64,000 nt of DNA from Streptomyces sp. T12 (lineage in GTDB: Bacteria; Actinomycetota; Actinomycetes; Streptomycetales; Streptomycetaceae). Under the pieces are notes generated by a model. That model searched no databases and was not told where the DNA came from. It worked only from the letters and a program-made list of their open reading frames with translations. Both the position numbers and the translations under genes were made by a program. Numbering within the stretch: the stretch's first letter is position 1; each line of letters opens with the position of its first letter. The stretch lies in NCBI RefSeq assembly GCF_028736035.1, contig NZ_CP117866.1, positions 4,092,001 through 4,156,000 on the forward strand. Reading direction: 5' to 3'. Positions 36,274 to 44,668 of the stretch are shown here, in pieces.

Positions 36274-37584
36274 ATGAATGACTGGCCCGGTGGATGGTCC
36301 GACGACAATCGCGGTGACCGCTACGGACGCGGCAGCTCGAGGGCACAGCCCGAGGGCGCGCGCGTGATGCGGCAGGTCCGCCGTGGTCCGGCGGCACCGC
36401 CCGGCCAGGGGTACGGCGGGGTGCCGCAGCAGCCGTCGTACGTGAACGGCCAGGGCCACGGCGGCTACGGCGACGACCCCGTCCATGACGACGGGTACGA
36501 CAGCGGCTACAACACCGGCCAGGTCTACGGCGGGTCCGGCGGCACGGGCGGCCCCGGGGGTCCCGGGGGTCCCGGAGGCCGCGGGACGCGCGAGCCGCGG
36601 CCCGCGCCGAACTGGCGGCGCCGTATCAAGGTGACCGCGATAACCGTCGTGACCCTTGTGGTCGTGACGTCCGTCGCCACCTACTTCTGGGCCGACTCCA
36701 AGCTCAACCGCGAGGTCGACCTGTCCAAGGTCATCGACCGGCCGGAGGCGGGCGAGGGCACCAACTACCTGATCGTCGGCTCCGACAGCCGTGAGGGCAT
36801 GTCGGCCGAGGAGAAGAAGGCACTGCACACCGGGTCCGCCGAGGGCAAGCGCACGGACTCGATGATGATCCTGCACACCGGCGGCAACGGTCCGACGCTG
36901 ATCTCGCTGCCGCGTGACTCGGACGTCGAGATACCGACCTTCGTGGGCTCCGAGTCCGGCAAGACGTACCAGGGCACGGGCCGGCACGTGAAGCTGAACG
37001 CCGCGTACGCCGAGGACGGCCCGGAGCTGCTGGTTCGCACCGTGGAGTACAACACCGGTCTGCACATCGACCACTACGTCGAGATCGGCTTCGCGGGCTT
37101 CGCGAACATCGTGGACTCGGTCGGCGGTGTCGAGATCGACATCCCGCAGGACATCAAGGACTCCAAGTCCGGCGCGGACTTCAAGAAGGGCAAGCAGACC
37201 CTGAACGGCGAGGAGGCGCTCGCCTTCGTCCGCACCCGGTACGCGCTGCCCGGCTCCGACCTGGACCGTACGAAGAACCAGCAGAAGTTCCTCTCGGCCC
37301 TGGCCAACCAGGTGGCGACGCCGGGCACGATCCTCAACCCGTTCAAGCTGTACCCGACCATGGGTGCGGGGCTGGACACCCTGATCGTCGACAAGGACAT
37401 GAGCCTGTTCGACCTGGCGGACATGTTCTGGTCCATGAAGGGCGTCACCGGCGGCGACGGCAAGTCGATGAACATGCCGATCTCCGGCTCCACGGGCGGC
37501 AACCTCGTCTGGGACAAGGCGAAGGTGAAGACGCTGGTGGAGCAGCTGAAGAACGACGAGACGGTGACCGTCTCCGGCAACTGA
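36274..37584 (+). CDS. LytR-CpsA-Psr family glycopolymer transferase 5
   Basis: This 436-residue LCP protein starts MNDWPGGWSDDNRGDRYGRG. About 110 residues of Gly/Tyr/Asp/Pro-rich cytoplasmic tail precede one membrane helix (about 119-140). The LCP domain has YLIVGSDSREGMSAEE, RTDSMMILHTGGN, ISLPRDSDVEIPT and FVRTRYALPGSDLDRTKNQQ. It lacks LytR_C. A strong terminator follows. The Gly-Gly-Pro run near residue 95 comes from a GC-rich repeat. Confidence 0.92.
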   Translation: MNDWPGGWSDDNRGDRYGRGSSRAQPEGARVMRQVRRGPAAPPGQGYGGVPQQPSYVNGQGHGGYGDDPVHDDGYDSGYNTGQVYGGSGGTGGPGGPGGPGGRGTREPRPAPNWRRRIKVTAITVVTLVVVTSVATYFWADSKLNREVDLSKVIDRPEAGEGTNYLIVGSDSREGMSAEEKKALHTGSAEGKRTDSMMILHTGGNGPTLISLPRDSDVEIPTFVGSESGKTYQGTGRHVKLNAAYAEDGPELLVRTVEYNTGLHIDHYVEIGFAGFANIVDSVGGVEIDIPQDIKDSKSGADFKKGKQTLNGEEALAFVRTRYALPGSDLDRTKNQQKFLSALANQVATPGTILNPFKLYPTMGAGLDTLIVDKDMSLFDLADMFWSMKGVTGGDGKSMNMPISGSTGGNLVWDKAKVKTLVEQLKNDETVTVSGN

Positions 37585-37613
37585 GCAGCGCACAGCCGGG
37601 CAGCGCACAGCAG

Positions 37614-37641
37614 TCGAGGGCACCCCTGCGGGTGCCCTCGA
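37614..37641. terminator. Terminator between LCP 5 and copper-storage gene
   Basis: TCGAGGGCACCC pairs perfectly with GGGTGCCCTCGA across a 4-base loop, followed by GTGTTTCC. It lies between two convergent genes and probably serves both. Confidence 0.85.
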
Positions 37642-37671
37642 GTGTTTCCGGGGAGTGGTGCCGGACGGTCG

Positions 37672-38034
37672 TCACATGGTGGCGCCCGACATCGCGCGGC
37701 AGGCCTCGGCGCAGCGGCGACACGCCTCGGCGCAGCGCATCATCTGCGGGTCGTCCGGCATGGACATACACGCCTCGGCACACATGGCACAGGCCTTGGC
37801 GCACATCGCGCACATCTCGGCCGTCATGGGCGAGCGGCGCATCATCATGTCCGCGCACATGCGGGTCGTCTCGGCGCAGTCCATGAGCGCCCGCATGATC
37901 TGCATCTGCGGCTGGCCGCCCATCTGCATGCAGGAGCTCATCGTCTCCTCGCAGACCACGTGGCAGGACATGCACGCGTCGACGCAGGCCTGCATCTCCT
38001 TGCTCATGGCGGTCATGGTGCCTTGCTGGGTCAT
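37672..38034 (-). CDS. Cysteine- and methionine-rich copper-storage-like protein
   Basis: This 120-residue protein has 16 cysteines and many methionines in heptad-like spacing (CVDACMSCHVVC, CAMCAKACAMCAEAC, CAEACRRCAEAC). The pattern matches the four-helix-bundle copper-binding family (DUF326/Csp), in which cysteines line the bundle core and hold many Cu(I) ions. No signal peptide is visible, so it should be cytosolic. AGGAGG lies four bases before the ATG. It is near, but not next to, the copper cluster at 41.5-45.9 kb. Confidence 0.88.
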   Translation of the reverse strand: MTQQGTMTAMSKEMQACVDACMSCHVVCEETMSSCMQMGGQPQMQIMRALMDCAETTRMCADMMMRRSPMTAEMCAMCAKACAMCAEACMSMPDDPQMMRCAEACRRCAEACRAMSGATM

Positions 38035-38320
38035 GGCTCCTCCTGGGGTGCGGAAGCCCGGGGCGGGCCCCGTGCCCTTCCGTCCTACGCCCGCCCGCCG
38101 CACCGCGCCATCGGACGGACGCGCCCGATCCGCCCCCATTGGGGTTACGGCTCCCCGTCGGCGGCGTCCGGGGCCGGGGCGGGCAGGAAACGACGCCGGT
38201 TCAACAGGCGGCGGACGACCGGGAGCGCCTCCGGGTCGCGCGTCCGCCGCTACGTAGGCGAAGACGCACCGAGGCAGGCCCGACTCGGCGTGGACGTACG
38301 GCACTTGGGCACCGAACGCG

Positions 38321-38356
38321 GATCGCCCTCCGCCCGGGGGAGGGCGAAGGGCGATC
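38321..38356 (-). terminator. Terminator of the acyl-CoA dehydrogenase gene
   Basis: GATCGCCCTCCGCCC and its near-complement form a 15-base stem with one mismatch and a 6-base loop, 41 bases past the acyl-CoA dehydrogenase stop codon. The rest of the 363-base gap (38035-38397) has no supportable gene. Confidence 0.7.
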
Positions 38357-38397
38357 GGAGAAGAGCTACGACAGACCGCGGCAGTGCTACGGCGGTC

Positions 38398-39555
38398 CTA
38401 CGGCAGGTTGCGCGCCATCACGATGCGCTGGACCTGGTTCGTGCCCTCGTAGATCTGCGTGATCTTGGCGTCGCGCATCATGCGCTCCACCGGGTAGTCA
38501 CGGGTGTAGCCGTAGCCGCCGAGGAGCTGGACGGCGTCGGTGGTGACCTCCATCGCCACGTCGGACGCGAAGCACTTGGCGGCGGCGCCCAGGTAGGTGA
38601 GGTCGGCGTCGCCGCGCTCGGAGGCGGCGGCGGCCTGGTAGGTCAGGGCGCGGGCGGCCGAGATCTTCATGGCCATGTCGGCGAGCATGAACTGGATGCC
38701 CTGGAAGTCGGCGATCGGCTTGCCGAACTGCTTGCGCTCCTGGACGTAGCCCTTGGCGTAGTCCAGCGCACCCTGCGCGATGCCCAGCGCCTGCGCGGCG
38801 ATCGTGATGCGGGTGTGGTCCAGCGTCTTCATCGCCGTGGCGAAGCCGGTGCCCTCCTCGCCGATCATGCGGTCCGCCGGGATGCGAACGTTGTCCAGGT
38901 AGACCTCGCGGGTCGGGGAGCCCTTGATGCCGAGCTTCTTCTCGGGGGCGCCGAAGGAGACGCCCTCGTCCGACTTCTCCACGACGAAGGCCGATATGCC
39001 CTTCGAGCGCTTGGCGGGGTCGGTGACCGCCATCACCGTGTAGTAGTCGGAGACGCCGGCGTTGGTGATCCAGCGCTTCACGCCGTTCAGGACGTAGTGG
39101 TCGCCGTCGCGGACCGCCTTCGTCTTCATGCCGGCGGCGTCGGAACCCGCGTCCGGCTCGGAGAGGCAGTACGAGAACATGCCGTCGCCCTTGGCGAGCG
39201 GGGTCATGTACCGCTTCTTGAGGTCCTCGGAGCCGGAGAGGATCACCGGGAGCGAGCCCAGCTTGTTCACCGCGGGGATGAGGGAGGAGGACGCGCACAC
39301 GCGGGCCACCTCCTCGATCACGATCACCGTGGCGAGGGCGTCCGCGCCCGCGCCGCCGTACTCCTCGGGTACGTGCACCGCGTGCAGGTCGGCCGCGACC
39401 AGCGCGTCCAGCGCCTCCTGCGGGAAGCGGGCCTCCTCGTCCACCGCGGCAGCGTGCGGCGCGATCTTCGCCTCGGCCAGCGAGCGGATCGCGTCGCGGA
39501 GCATGTCGTGCTCCTCGGACGGGCGGTACAGGTCGAAGTCAGCCGATCCGGCCAA
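38398..39555 (-). CDS. Acyl-CoA dehydrogenase
   Basis: This 385-residue FAD enzyme introduces the 2,3-double bond into acyl-CoA in fatty-acid or branched-chain amino-acid breakdown. Hallmarks are FSYCLSEPDAGSDAAGMKT, KRWITNAGVSDYYTVMAVT, ERKQFGKPIADFQGIQFMLADM and DAVQLLGGYGYTRDYPVERM, ending with AKITQIYEGTNQVQRIVMAR, where Glu is the likely catalytic base. The start is TTG at 39555 with GAGAGA upstream. Its promoter region carries a 19-base-period direct repeat and an AT-rich palindrome. The chain-length preference is not visible. Confidence 0.94.
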   Translation of the reverse strand: MAGSADFDLYRPSEEHDMLRDAIRSLAEAKIAPHAAAVDEEARFPQEALDALVAADLHAVHVPEEYGGAGADALATVIVIEEVARVCASSSLIPAVNKLGSLPVILSGSEDLKKRYMTPLAKGDGMFSYCLSEPDAGSDAAGMKTKAVRDGDHYVLNGVKRWITNAGVSDYYTVMAVTDPAKRSKGISAFVVEKSDEGVSFGAPEKKLGIKGSPTREVYLDNVRIPADRMIGEEGTGFATAMKTLDHTRITIAAQALGIAQGALDYAKGYVQERKQFGKPIADFQGIQFMLADMAMKISAARALTYQAAAASERGDADLTYLGAAAKCFASDVAMEVTTDAVQLLGGYGYTRDYPVERMMRDAKITQIYEGTNQVQRIVMARNLP

Positions 39556-39572
39556 GGTCTCTCACGCTCCAA

Positions 39573-39608
39573 GGACGCTGTGTGGTCTAGCGGACGCTGT
39601 GTGGTCTA
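39573..39608. repeat. Direct repeat upstream of acyl-CoA dehydrogenase
   Basis: GGACGCTGTGTGGTCTA occurs at 39573-39589 and exactly again at 39592-39608, a 17-base word with 19-base period, in the 5' region of the acyl-CoA dehydrogenase gene. It may be a two-site operator or a slippage duplication. Confidence 0.75.
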
Positions 39609-39627
39609 AGTGCGATGCTGACGCTAA

Positions 39628-39641
39628 TTACCGTTAAGTAA
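39628..39641. promoter_or_regulatory. TTAC-N6-GTAA palindrome
   Basis: TTACCGTTAAGTAA has paired TTAC/GTAA ends in an AT-rich island (39625-39652) within this GC-rich DNA. It lies about 75 bases upstream of the acyl-CoA dehydrogenase start and 130 bases upstream of the UDP-glucose dehydrogenase start. The form is typical of TetR-type operators, but no regulator is adjacent. Confidence 0.35.
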
Positions 39642-39772
39642 CTCAAATTTTAGGGGGCGGCTCACGGGAGTGATACGTGAGCTTGGCGACAGCTGGAAAG
39701 TTGCCCGTCGAACGGCCCGACTATGCTCGGGCCCGCATCACCGCCGGACCCCGCAGACCTCTGGAGTACCCC

Positions 39773-41116
39773 ATGGCCCTCAAGATCACCGTGATCGGCA
39801 CCGGTTATCTCGGCGCTACGCACGCCGCAGCCATGGCCGAGCTCGGCTTCGAGGTGCTGGGGCTCGATGTCGTGCCCGAGAAGATCGAGATGCTGCGGCG
39901 CGGTGAGGTCCCGATGTACGAGCCGGGACTGGAGGAGCTGCTGCGCAAGCACGTGGCCGGGATCGAGGGGTCCACCGGGCGGCTGCGGTTCACCATGGAC
40001 TGGACCGAGGTCGGGGCGTTCGGCGATGTGCACTTCGTGTGCGTGAACACGCCTCAGCGGCACGGCGAGTACGCCTGTGACATGTCGTACGTCGACCGCG
40101 CCTTCGAGTTGCTCGCCCCGCACCTCACCGGCCCCGCCCTCGTCGTCGGCAAGTCCACCGTCCCCGTCGGCTCCGCCGACCGCCTCGCCGCCTACCTCGC
40201 CGCGCACGCACCGGCCGGCGAGGACGCCGAGCTCGCCTGGAACCCTGAGTTCCTGCGCGAGGGCTTCGCCGTCGACGACACCCTGCACCCGGACCGGATC
40301 GTGGTCGGCGTGCGCAGCGAGCGGGCCGAGAAGCTGCTGCGCGAGGTGTACGCCACCCCGATGGCCGCCGGCTCCCCCTTCGTCGTCACCGACTTCCCCA
40401 CCGCCGAGCTGGTGAAGACCTCCGCCAACTCCTTCCTCGCCACCAAGATCTCCTTCATCAACGCGATGGCGGAGGTGTGCGAGGCCGCCGGCGGCGATGT
40501 CGCCAAGCTCGCGGAGGCCATCGGGTACGACGACCGGATCGGGAAGAAGTTCCTGCGGGCCGGGATCGGCTTCGGCGGCGGCTGCCTGCCCAAGGACATC
40601 CGCGCCTTCATGGCCCGGGCCGGCGAGCTGGGCGCCGACCAGGCGCTGACCTTCCTGCGCGAGATCGACTCGATCAACATGCGCCAGCGCGGCCAGATGG
40701 TGGAGCTCGCCCGGCAGGCGCTGGGCGGCGGGCCCTTCCTAGGCAAGCGGGTCGCCGTGCTCGGCGCCACCTTCAAGCCCGACTCGGACGACGTCCGGGA
40801 CTCGCCCGCGCTGAACGTCGCCGGGCAGATCCACCTCCAGGGCGGCCAGGTCACGGTGTACGACCCCAAGGGCATGGACAACGCCCGCCGCCTCTTCCCG
40901 ACCCTCGGCTACGCCGACAGCGCGATCGATGCCGTACGGGGCGCCGACGTCGTACTGCATCTGACGGAATGGCGGGAATTCCGCGAGCTGGATCCGGCGG
41001 CACTCGGCGAGGCCGCGACGGCTCGGGTCATTCTGGACGGGCGTAATGCCCTGGACCCGGAGTTGTGGCGGAAGGCCGGCTGGACTTATCGGGCGATGGG
41101 GCGGCCGACGGCCTGA
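39773..41116 (+). CDS. ugd: UDP-glucose 6-dehydrogenase
   Basis: This 447-residue NAD enzyme oxidises UDP-glucose twice to UDP-glucuronate, a precursor for acidic wall or capsule polymers. The N-terminal Rossmann fold has ITVIGTGYLGATHAAAMAEL. Catalytic residues are in GIGFGGGCLPKDIRAFM (Cys271) with Lys in the ELVKTSANSFLATKISF helix, and the C-terminal domain has VAVLGATFKPDSDDVRDSPA. ATG 39773 has TGGAG seven bases upstream and gives the conserved start; the upstream extension is not family-like. It may supply the nearby glycosyltransferases. Confidence 0.95.
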   Translation: MALKITVIGTGYLGATHAAAMAELGFEVLGLDVVPEKIEMLRRGEVPMYEPGLEELLRKHVAGIEGSTGRLRFTMDWTEVGAFGDVHFVCVNTPQRHGEYACDMSYVDRAFELLAPHLTGPALVVGKSTVPVGSADRLAAYLAAHAPAGEDAELAWNPEFLREGFAVDDTLHPDRIVVGVRSERAEKLLREVYATPMAAGSPFVVTDFPTAELVKTSANSFLATKISFINAMAEVCEAAGGDVAKLAEAIGYDDRIGKKFLRAGIGFGGGCLPKDIRAFMARAGELGADQALTFLREIDSINMRQRGQMVELARQALGGGPFLGKRVAVLGATFKPDSDDVRDSPALNVAGQIHLQGGQVTVYDPKGMDNARRLFPTLGYADSAIDAVRGADVVLHLTEWREFRELDPAALGEAATARVILDGRNALDPELWRKAGWTYRAMGRPTA

Positions 41117-41509
41117 GAAAAGACGGGCCGTTCAGGCGGGCTGTTAAGGCGGGCCGTTCAGGCAGAGGAATCGTGCTCGCCCGGCTCTCCTCACGGGGGG
41201 GACAGGCCCGCGGGCGCCCGCGGGCGGCCCATGGCGAGCCCGCACAACGCATATGCCGTTCTCCTTGAAATCCCCACGCGGCTTCGCATTCTATTCGAGT
41301 AGCGTGAGGGAAAAGAAATACTCGCACGCGAATTCTTCACGGCCGCAATGCGCGGAATAGCGATGGTCTCACCCGGTCTCACAGCGGGGGTCCCCTCGAA
41401 AGAGAGGCGCCGCAACAGCTGTTTAACTGACGCGTAGCCGCGCGGAATTCGCGTGCCACTCCACTGGTCGGCGTTCGCTGGTTTTGAACAGACCATGCCA
41501 GGAGTGACC
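41117..41509. other. Intergenic region upstream of the copper cluster
   Basis: This 393-base gap begins with three related words of about 14 bases (GGGCCGTTCAGGC type, 41125-41165). An AT-rich stretch (41260-41345) with an AAGGAG on the minus strand is the only promoter-like area. It probably carries the promoter of the copper cluster, but I cannot place -35/-10 boxes or a copper-regulator box. Confidence 0.4.
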
Positions 41510-42124
41510 ATGCCCCTGTTCCGCCGGGCCCTGTGGCCGCACGACCACCGCGACGAACTGGTCGCGGGAGCGCTCGTCGGCGCCGTGGTGGTCGTACTCG
41601 GATACGCGTCGGGCATCGGCGCCCCCGCCGCCTCCTCCGACGCGACCGCGGCCCCGCCCGCGGTCACCTCACCGTCGCCCCCGGGCGGGGCCGCCGCCCC
41701 GCCGGAGACCCCGGGCGACATCTCGGGCGGAGCCGCGGGGGGCGCGCCGGGGGCCGGGGTACTGCCGGTCACCGGCGTCTACTACCCCGGCGGCACGGAT
41801 CACACCGGCCACACAGGCACCTCCGGCGGGACGGGCCACACAGGCCACGGCGGCTCCCCCACGCCCTCCGCCCCCACGTCCCCGCCCTCCTCCGACCCGT
41901 CCGCGCCGGGCACCACCCCGCCCGGCGACGACGACGCCACCTGCGAGGACGGCGAGGTCCGGCTCGCCGGGCCGCTCCTGACCGGCCTCACCGAGCCCGT
42001 CTTCGGTCTCCTCAACCCCACCGCCGAGGCGTCCCCGGCCCCGCAGCCCTCCCCCTGCGTCGGCCTCGCCCCGCTCCCGTCCCTCCTCGGCGGCGTCAGC
42101 CCCTCCCCGGAGGCGACGCCGTGA
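41510..42124 (+). CDS. Membrane-anchored low-complexity protein of copper cluster
   Basis: I do not recognise this 204-residue protein. After MPLFRRALWPHDHRDEL one membrane helix (about 16-36, VAGALVGAVVVVLGYASGIG) is followed by an extracytoplasmic Pro/Ser/Thr/Gly-rich chain. It contains a His-Thr-Gly block (TDHTGHTGTSGGTGHTGHGG) that could bind metal and two cysteines (CEDGEV and SPCVGL) near the end. AGGAG precedes the ATG by five bases. Its stop overlaps the CopC-CopD start by four bases (GTGA), tying it to copper handling. Confidence 0.75.
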   Translation: MPLFRRALWPHDHRDELVAGALVGAVVVVLGYASGIGAPAASSDATAAPPAVTSPSPPGGAAAPPETPGDISGGAAGGAPGAGVLPVTGVYYPGGTDHTGHTGTSGGTGHTGHGGSPTPSAPTSPPSSDPSAPGTTPPGDDDATCEDGEVRLAGPLLTGLTEPVFGLLNPTAEASPAPQPSPCVGLAPLPSLLGGVSPSPEATP

Positions 42125-43437
42125 CCCCCCGCCGCACGCTCGTCCTCCTCGTCCTCACCCCGCTCCTCTACGTCCTCCTCGGCTCCCCGCAGGCCTCCGC
42201 CCACACCGAGCTGGTCACCTCCAGCCCCGCGAACGGCGCCGAGCTGAAGCAGGCCCCCGACCACCTCACGCTCACCTTCGACGAGCCTGTCGAGCCGGCC
42301 GACGTCCGTGTCATGACCGTGGACGGCGACCGGCTCCCGGTGTCCCGCGTGCCGGGGCACAACGGCGAGGTCGTACGGGCCGCCCTCGGGCACCCGGCGG
42401 ACGGCTCCTTCGCCGTCGTCTGGTCGGTCGTCGACGAGGAGGACGGGCACGCCTCCTCGGGCCGGCTCGACTTCGGCATCGCGGCACCGGCCGCACAGGA
42501 CCGCGGCGACGAGGCCGTGACCGCACCGTCCCCCCTGGTGCGCAAGGGCCTCGTCGCCGCCCGCTGGGCCGGCTATCTCTCGCTGGCGCTGTTCATCGGG
42601 GGCCTCGCCTTCGTCACGTTGCTGTGGCCGCGCGGCGCGCACGAGCCGCGGGCCAGGGCGCTGCTGGGACTGGCCTGGACGTGCGGCCTGCTGGCGTCGG
42701 TCGCGGCGATCGGGCTCCAGGGCGCATACGCCACGCTGGGCGGCCTGCGGGAGGCCCTGCGCGCCGAGACGTACGCGGACGTCCTGACCACCGAGCCCGG
42801 CATCGTGCTCGCCGCCCGGGTCCTGCTGTGGGTGCTCGCGGCCGTGGTGCTGAGCGCGCTGCTCCAGGGCGGGCCCCGCACCTCCCGCTCCCCCGGCTGG
42901 CGGGTCGGCGCGCTCGCGGTCTGCCTCGGGCTGCTGCGGGCGACCGGCATGGCGGGCCACAACGCCGAGGGAAGTGAGCCCACTTGGGGCGCGATCGCCG
43001 ACCTCGTGCATGTGCTCGGCGTCTCGCTGTGGATCGGCGGGCTGGTCATGCTCGCGCTGGCGGTGCTGCCGCGGCGGCGGCCCGATGAGCTGGCCGCGGT
43101 GGTACCGGGCTACTCACGGCTGGCGGCCGTCAGCGTGGCGGGCATTGTGGCCGCCGGACTGGTACTGGCGTGGCAGGTCGTGGGGTCGTACGACGCCCTG
43201 CTGCACACCTCGTACGGGCACCTGCTGCTGGCGAAGACCGCCGTGCTCGCGGCCGTCCTGCTGGTCGCCCTCGCCAGCCGTCAGTGGGTGCGTACCCGCC
43301 TCGATCTCGCCGTGCTGCTGCGCGGCGACGCCGCCGCCGTGCGGCCCTTCGGTTACTCGGTCGCGGCCGAGACGGGGCTGGTCCTCGTCGTGCTCGCCGT
43401 GACGGGTCTGCTGGTCACGACCAACCCTGGCCAGTGA
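42121..43437 (+). CDS. CopC-CopD fusion copper protein
   Basis: This 438-residue protein joins an exported CopC copper-binding domain to a CopD membrane domain. A signal peptide ends at ASA; the mature chain would start at His28, the N-terminal copper ligand of CopC. DEEDGHASSG (His110 with Asp108) completes a typical Cu(II) site. CopD spans about 140-435 with some eight helices, including MAGHNAEGSEPTWGAIADLVHVLG with conserved histidines. The protein probably takes up or transfers copper across the membrane. It overlaps its upstream neighbour by four bases. Confidence 0.9.
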   Translation: MTPRRTLVLLVLTPLLYVLLGSPQASAHTELVTSSPANGAELKQAPDHLTLTFDEPVEPADVRVMTVDGDRLPVSRVPGHNGEVVRAALGHPADGSFAVVWSVVDEEDGHASSGRLDFGIAAPAAQDRGDEAVTAPSPLVRKGLVAARWAGYLSLALFIGGLAFVTLLWPRGAHEPRARALLGLAWTCGLLASVAAIGLQGAYATLGGLREALRAETYADVLTTEPGIVLAARVLLWVLAAVVLSALLQGGPRTSRSPGWRVGALAVCLGLLRATGMAGHNAEGSEPTWGAIADLVHVLGVSLWIGGLVMLALAVLPRRRPDELAAVVPGYSRLAAVSVAGIVAAGLVLAWQVVGSYDALLHTSYGHLLLAKTAVLAAVLLVALASRQWVRTRLDLAVLLRGDAAAVRPFGYSVAAETGLVLVVLAVTGLLVTTNPGQ

Positions 43438-43464
43438 ACTCCCAGGAAAATCAAAGGAGTTGCG

Positions 43465-44550
43465 TTGAAACGAAGTAATGACAGCGACGCGGCACCGCGT
43501 CACCGGCCGCCCGCGGGCAACCGGGGACTGCTGGTCGCCGGAGTCGGCGCGGCGCTGGCCGCGGTGCTCAGCCTGGGGCTGCTCCAGGCCGCCGCCGGCA
43601 CCTCGGCGGCCGGGGCGTCCTCCACGGCGGACGCGGGCGCGGCTCAGGCGCCCGCTGCCGCCGCGGCCCAGGCCCAGCCGGCGGCCGACGCGGCGCCGGA
43701 CCACCAGGTCGACATCATGAACAACAAGTTCGGCGACGGGAAACAGCTCGTCGTCGAGGTCGGCGACACGGTCCGCTGGACCAACCACGACAGCGTGCCG
43801 CACACGGTCACCACGACCAAGGGCCCGAAGAAGTTCGACTCGGGCACGTTGGAGCAGGGCGACTCGTGGTCGTACACCTTCAGCACGGCCGGGACGTACG
43901 AGTACTACTGCGCGGTGCACCCGGACATGGTGGCGTCCGTGAAGGTCGTCGCCCCCGACGACGGCGGCACGTCGGGCGGTTCGTCCGGTGGCTCGTCCGG
44001 TGGTTCCTCGGGCGGGTCGAGCGGCGGCTCCTCCGGTGGCTCCGGCTCCGGTGGCGGCACGGGCGGTACGTCGGGTGGCGGCACGGGCGGTACGTCGGGT
44101 GGCGGCACGGGCGGTACGTCCGGTGGTGGCTCCGGCGGCACGTCGGGCGGTTCGTCGGGCGGTACGTCCGGCGGTGGCTCCGGTGGCGGCGACGAGCAGT
44201 GCGCCAGCGTCCAGGACGTGCTGCTGCCGATCCTCCAGCACCTCAACGCGGCGCACCTGGAGCGGTCCCCGGGCCAGCAGGTGCAGGACGCGCTGGCGCT
44301 GGACGCGTACATCAAGACGCACACGGTGTGGATCGAGAGCATCCTGACGCCCGCCACCCAGGGCGGCGGCACGATCCTCGACGACACGCTCAGCGTGCTG
44401 CTGAACCACATCAACAAGGCGCACCTGGAGGAGTCGCCCGGGCAGCAGGTCGCCGATCTGCTGAACGCCGACAGCTACGTGCAGATGCACACGGTCTGGG
44501 CCGAGCACCTGCTCACGCCCACCGAGGACTTCCTCACCAACAGCTGCTGA
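43465..44550 (+). CDS. Secreted cupredoxin with duplicated C-terminal module
   Basis: This 361-residue protein has a signal peptide (about 20-48), an Ala-rich segment, then a cupredoxin domain (about 80-163) whose type 1 copper ligands are His113 (VPHTVTT) and Cys149, His152 and Met155 (YYCAVHPDM). A Gly/Ser/Thr linker (about 167-243) leads to two tandem copies of a module of about 50 residues, both containing AHLExSPGQQV and HTVWxExxLTP, bounded by cysteines. I do not recognise that module. TTG start with AAAGGAG five bases upstream. It could be an electron carrier or periplasmic copper store. Confidence 0.85.
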   Translation: MKRSNDSDAAPRHRPPAGNRGLLVAGVGAALAAVLSLGLLQAAAGTSAAGASSTADAGAAQAPAAAAAQAQPAADAAPDHQVDIMNNKFGDGKQLVVEVGDTVRWTNHDSVPHTVTTTKGPKKFDSGTLEQGDSWSYTFSTAGTYEYYCAVHPDMVASVKVVAPDDGGTSGGSSGGSSGGSSGGSSGGSSGGSGSGGGTGGTSGGGTGGTSGGGTGGTSGGGSGGTSGGSSGGTSGGGSGGGDEQCASVQDVLLPILQHLNAAHLERSPGQQVQDALALDAYIKTHTVWIESILTPATQGGGTILDDTLSVLLNHINKAHLEESPGQQVADLLNADSYVQMHTVWAEHLLTPTEDFLTNSC

Positions 44551-44573
44551 CACCACCCGCGCGCAAAGACGGA

Positions 44574-44610
44574 CGCCGGTCCGGCCGAGGCTCAGTCGGC
44601 CGGACCGGCG
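44574..44610 (+). terminator. Strong hairpin inside the copper cluster
   Basis: Perfect 15-base arms (CGCCGGTCCGGCCGA and its complement) with a 7-base loop lie 24 bases after the cupredoxin gene and 58 bases before the next start. It probably terminates most transcripts, so the last two genes may be expressed less or from another promoter. Confidence 0.75.
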
Positions 44611-44668
44611 CTCCCCCATTGTCCCCGTCACCGCCGCCCTTCCGGAACCGCTTTCCAAGGAGACCGGG

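Noticed and set aside
41028..41327. A possible minus-strand small gene with AAGGAG before an ATG near 41252
   Set aside because: It overlaps the 3' end of UDP-glucose dehydrogenase and its translation is Arg/Pro/Ala-rich with no recognisable features; only the ribosome-like site supports it.
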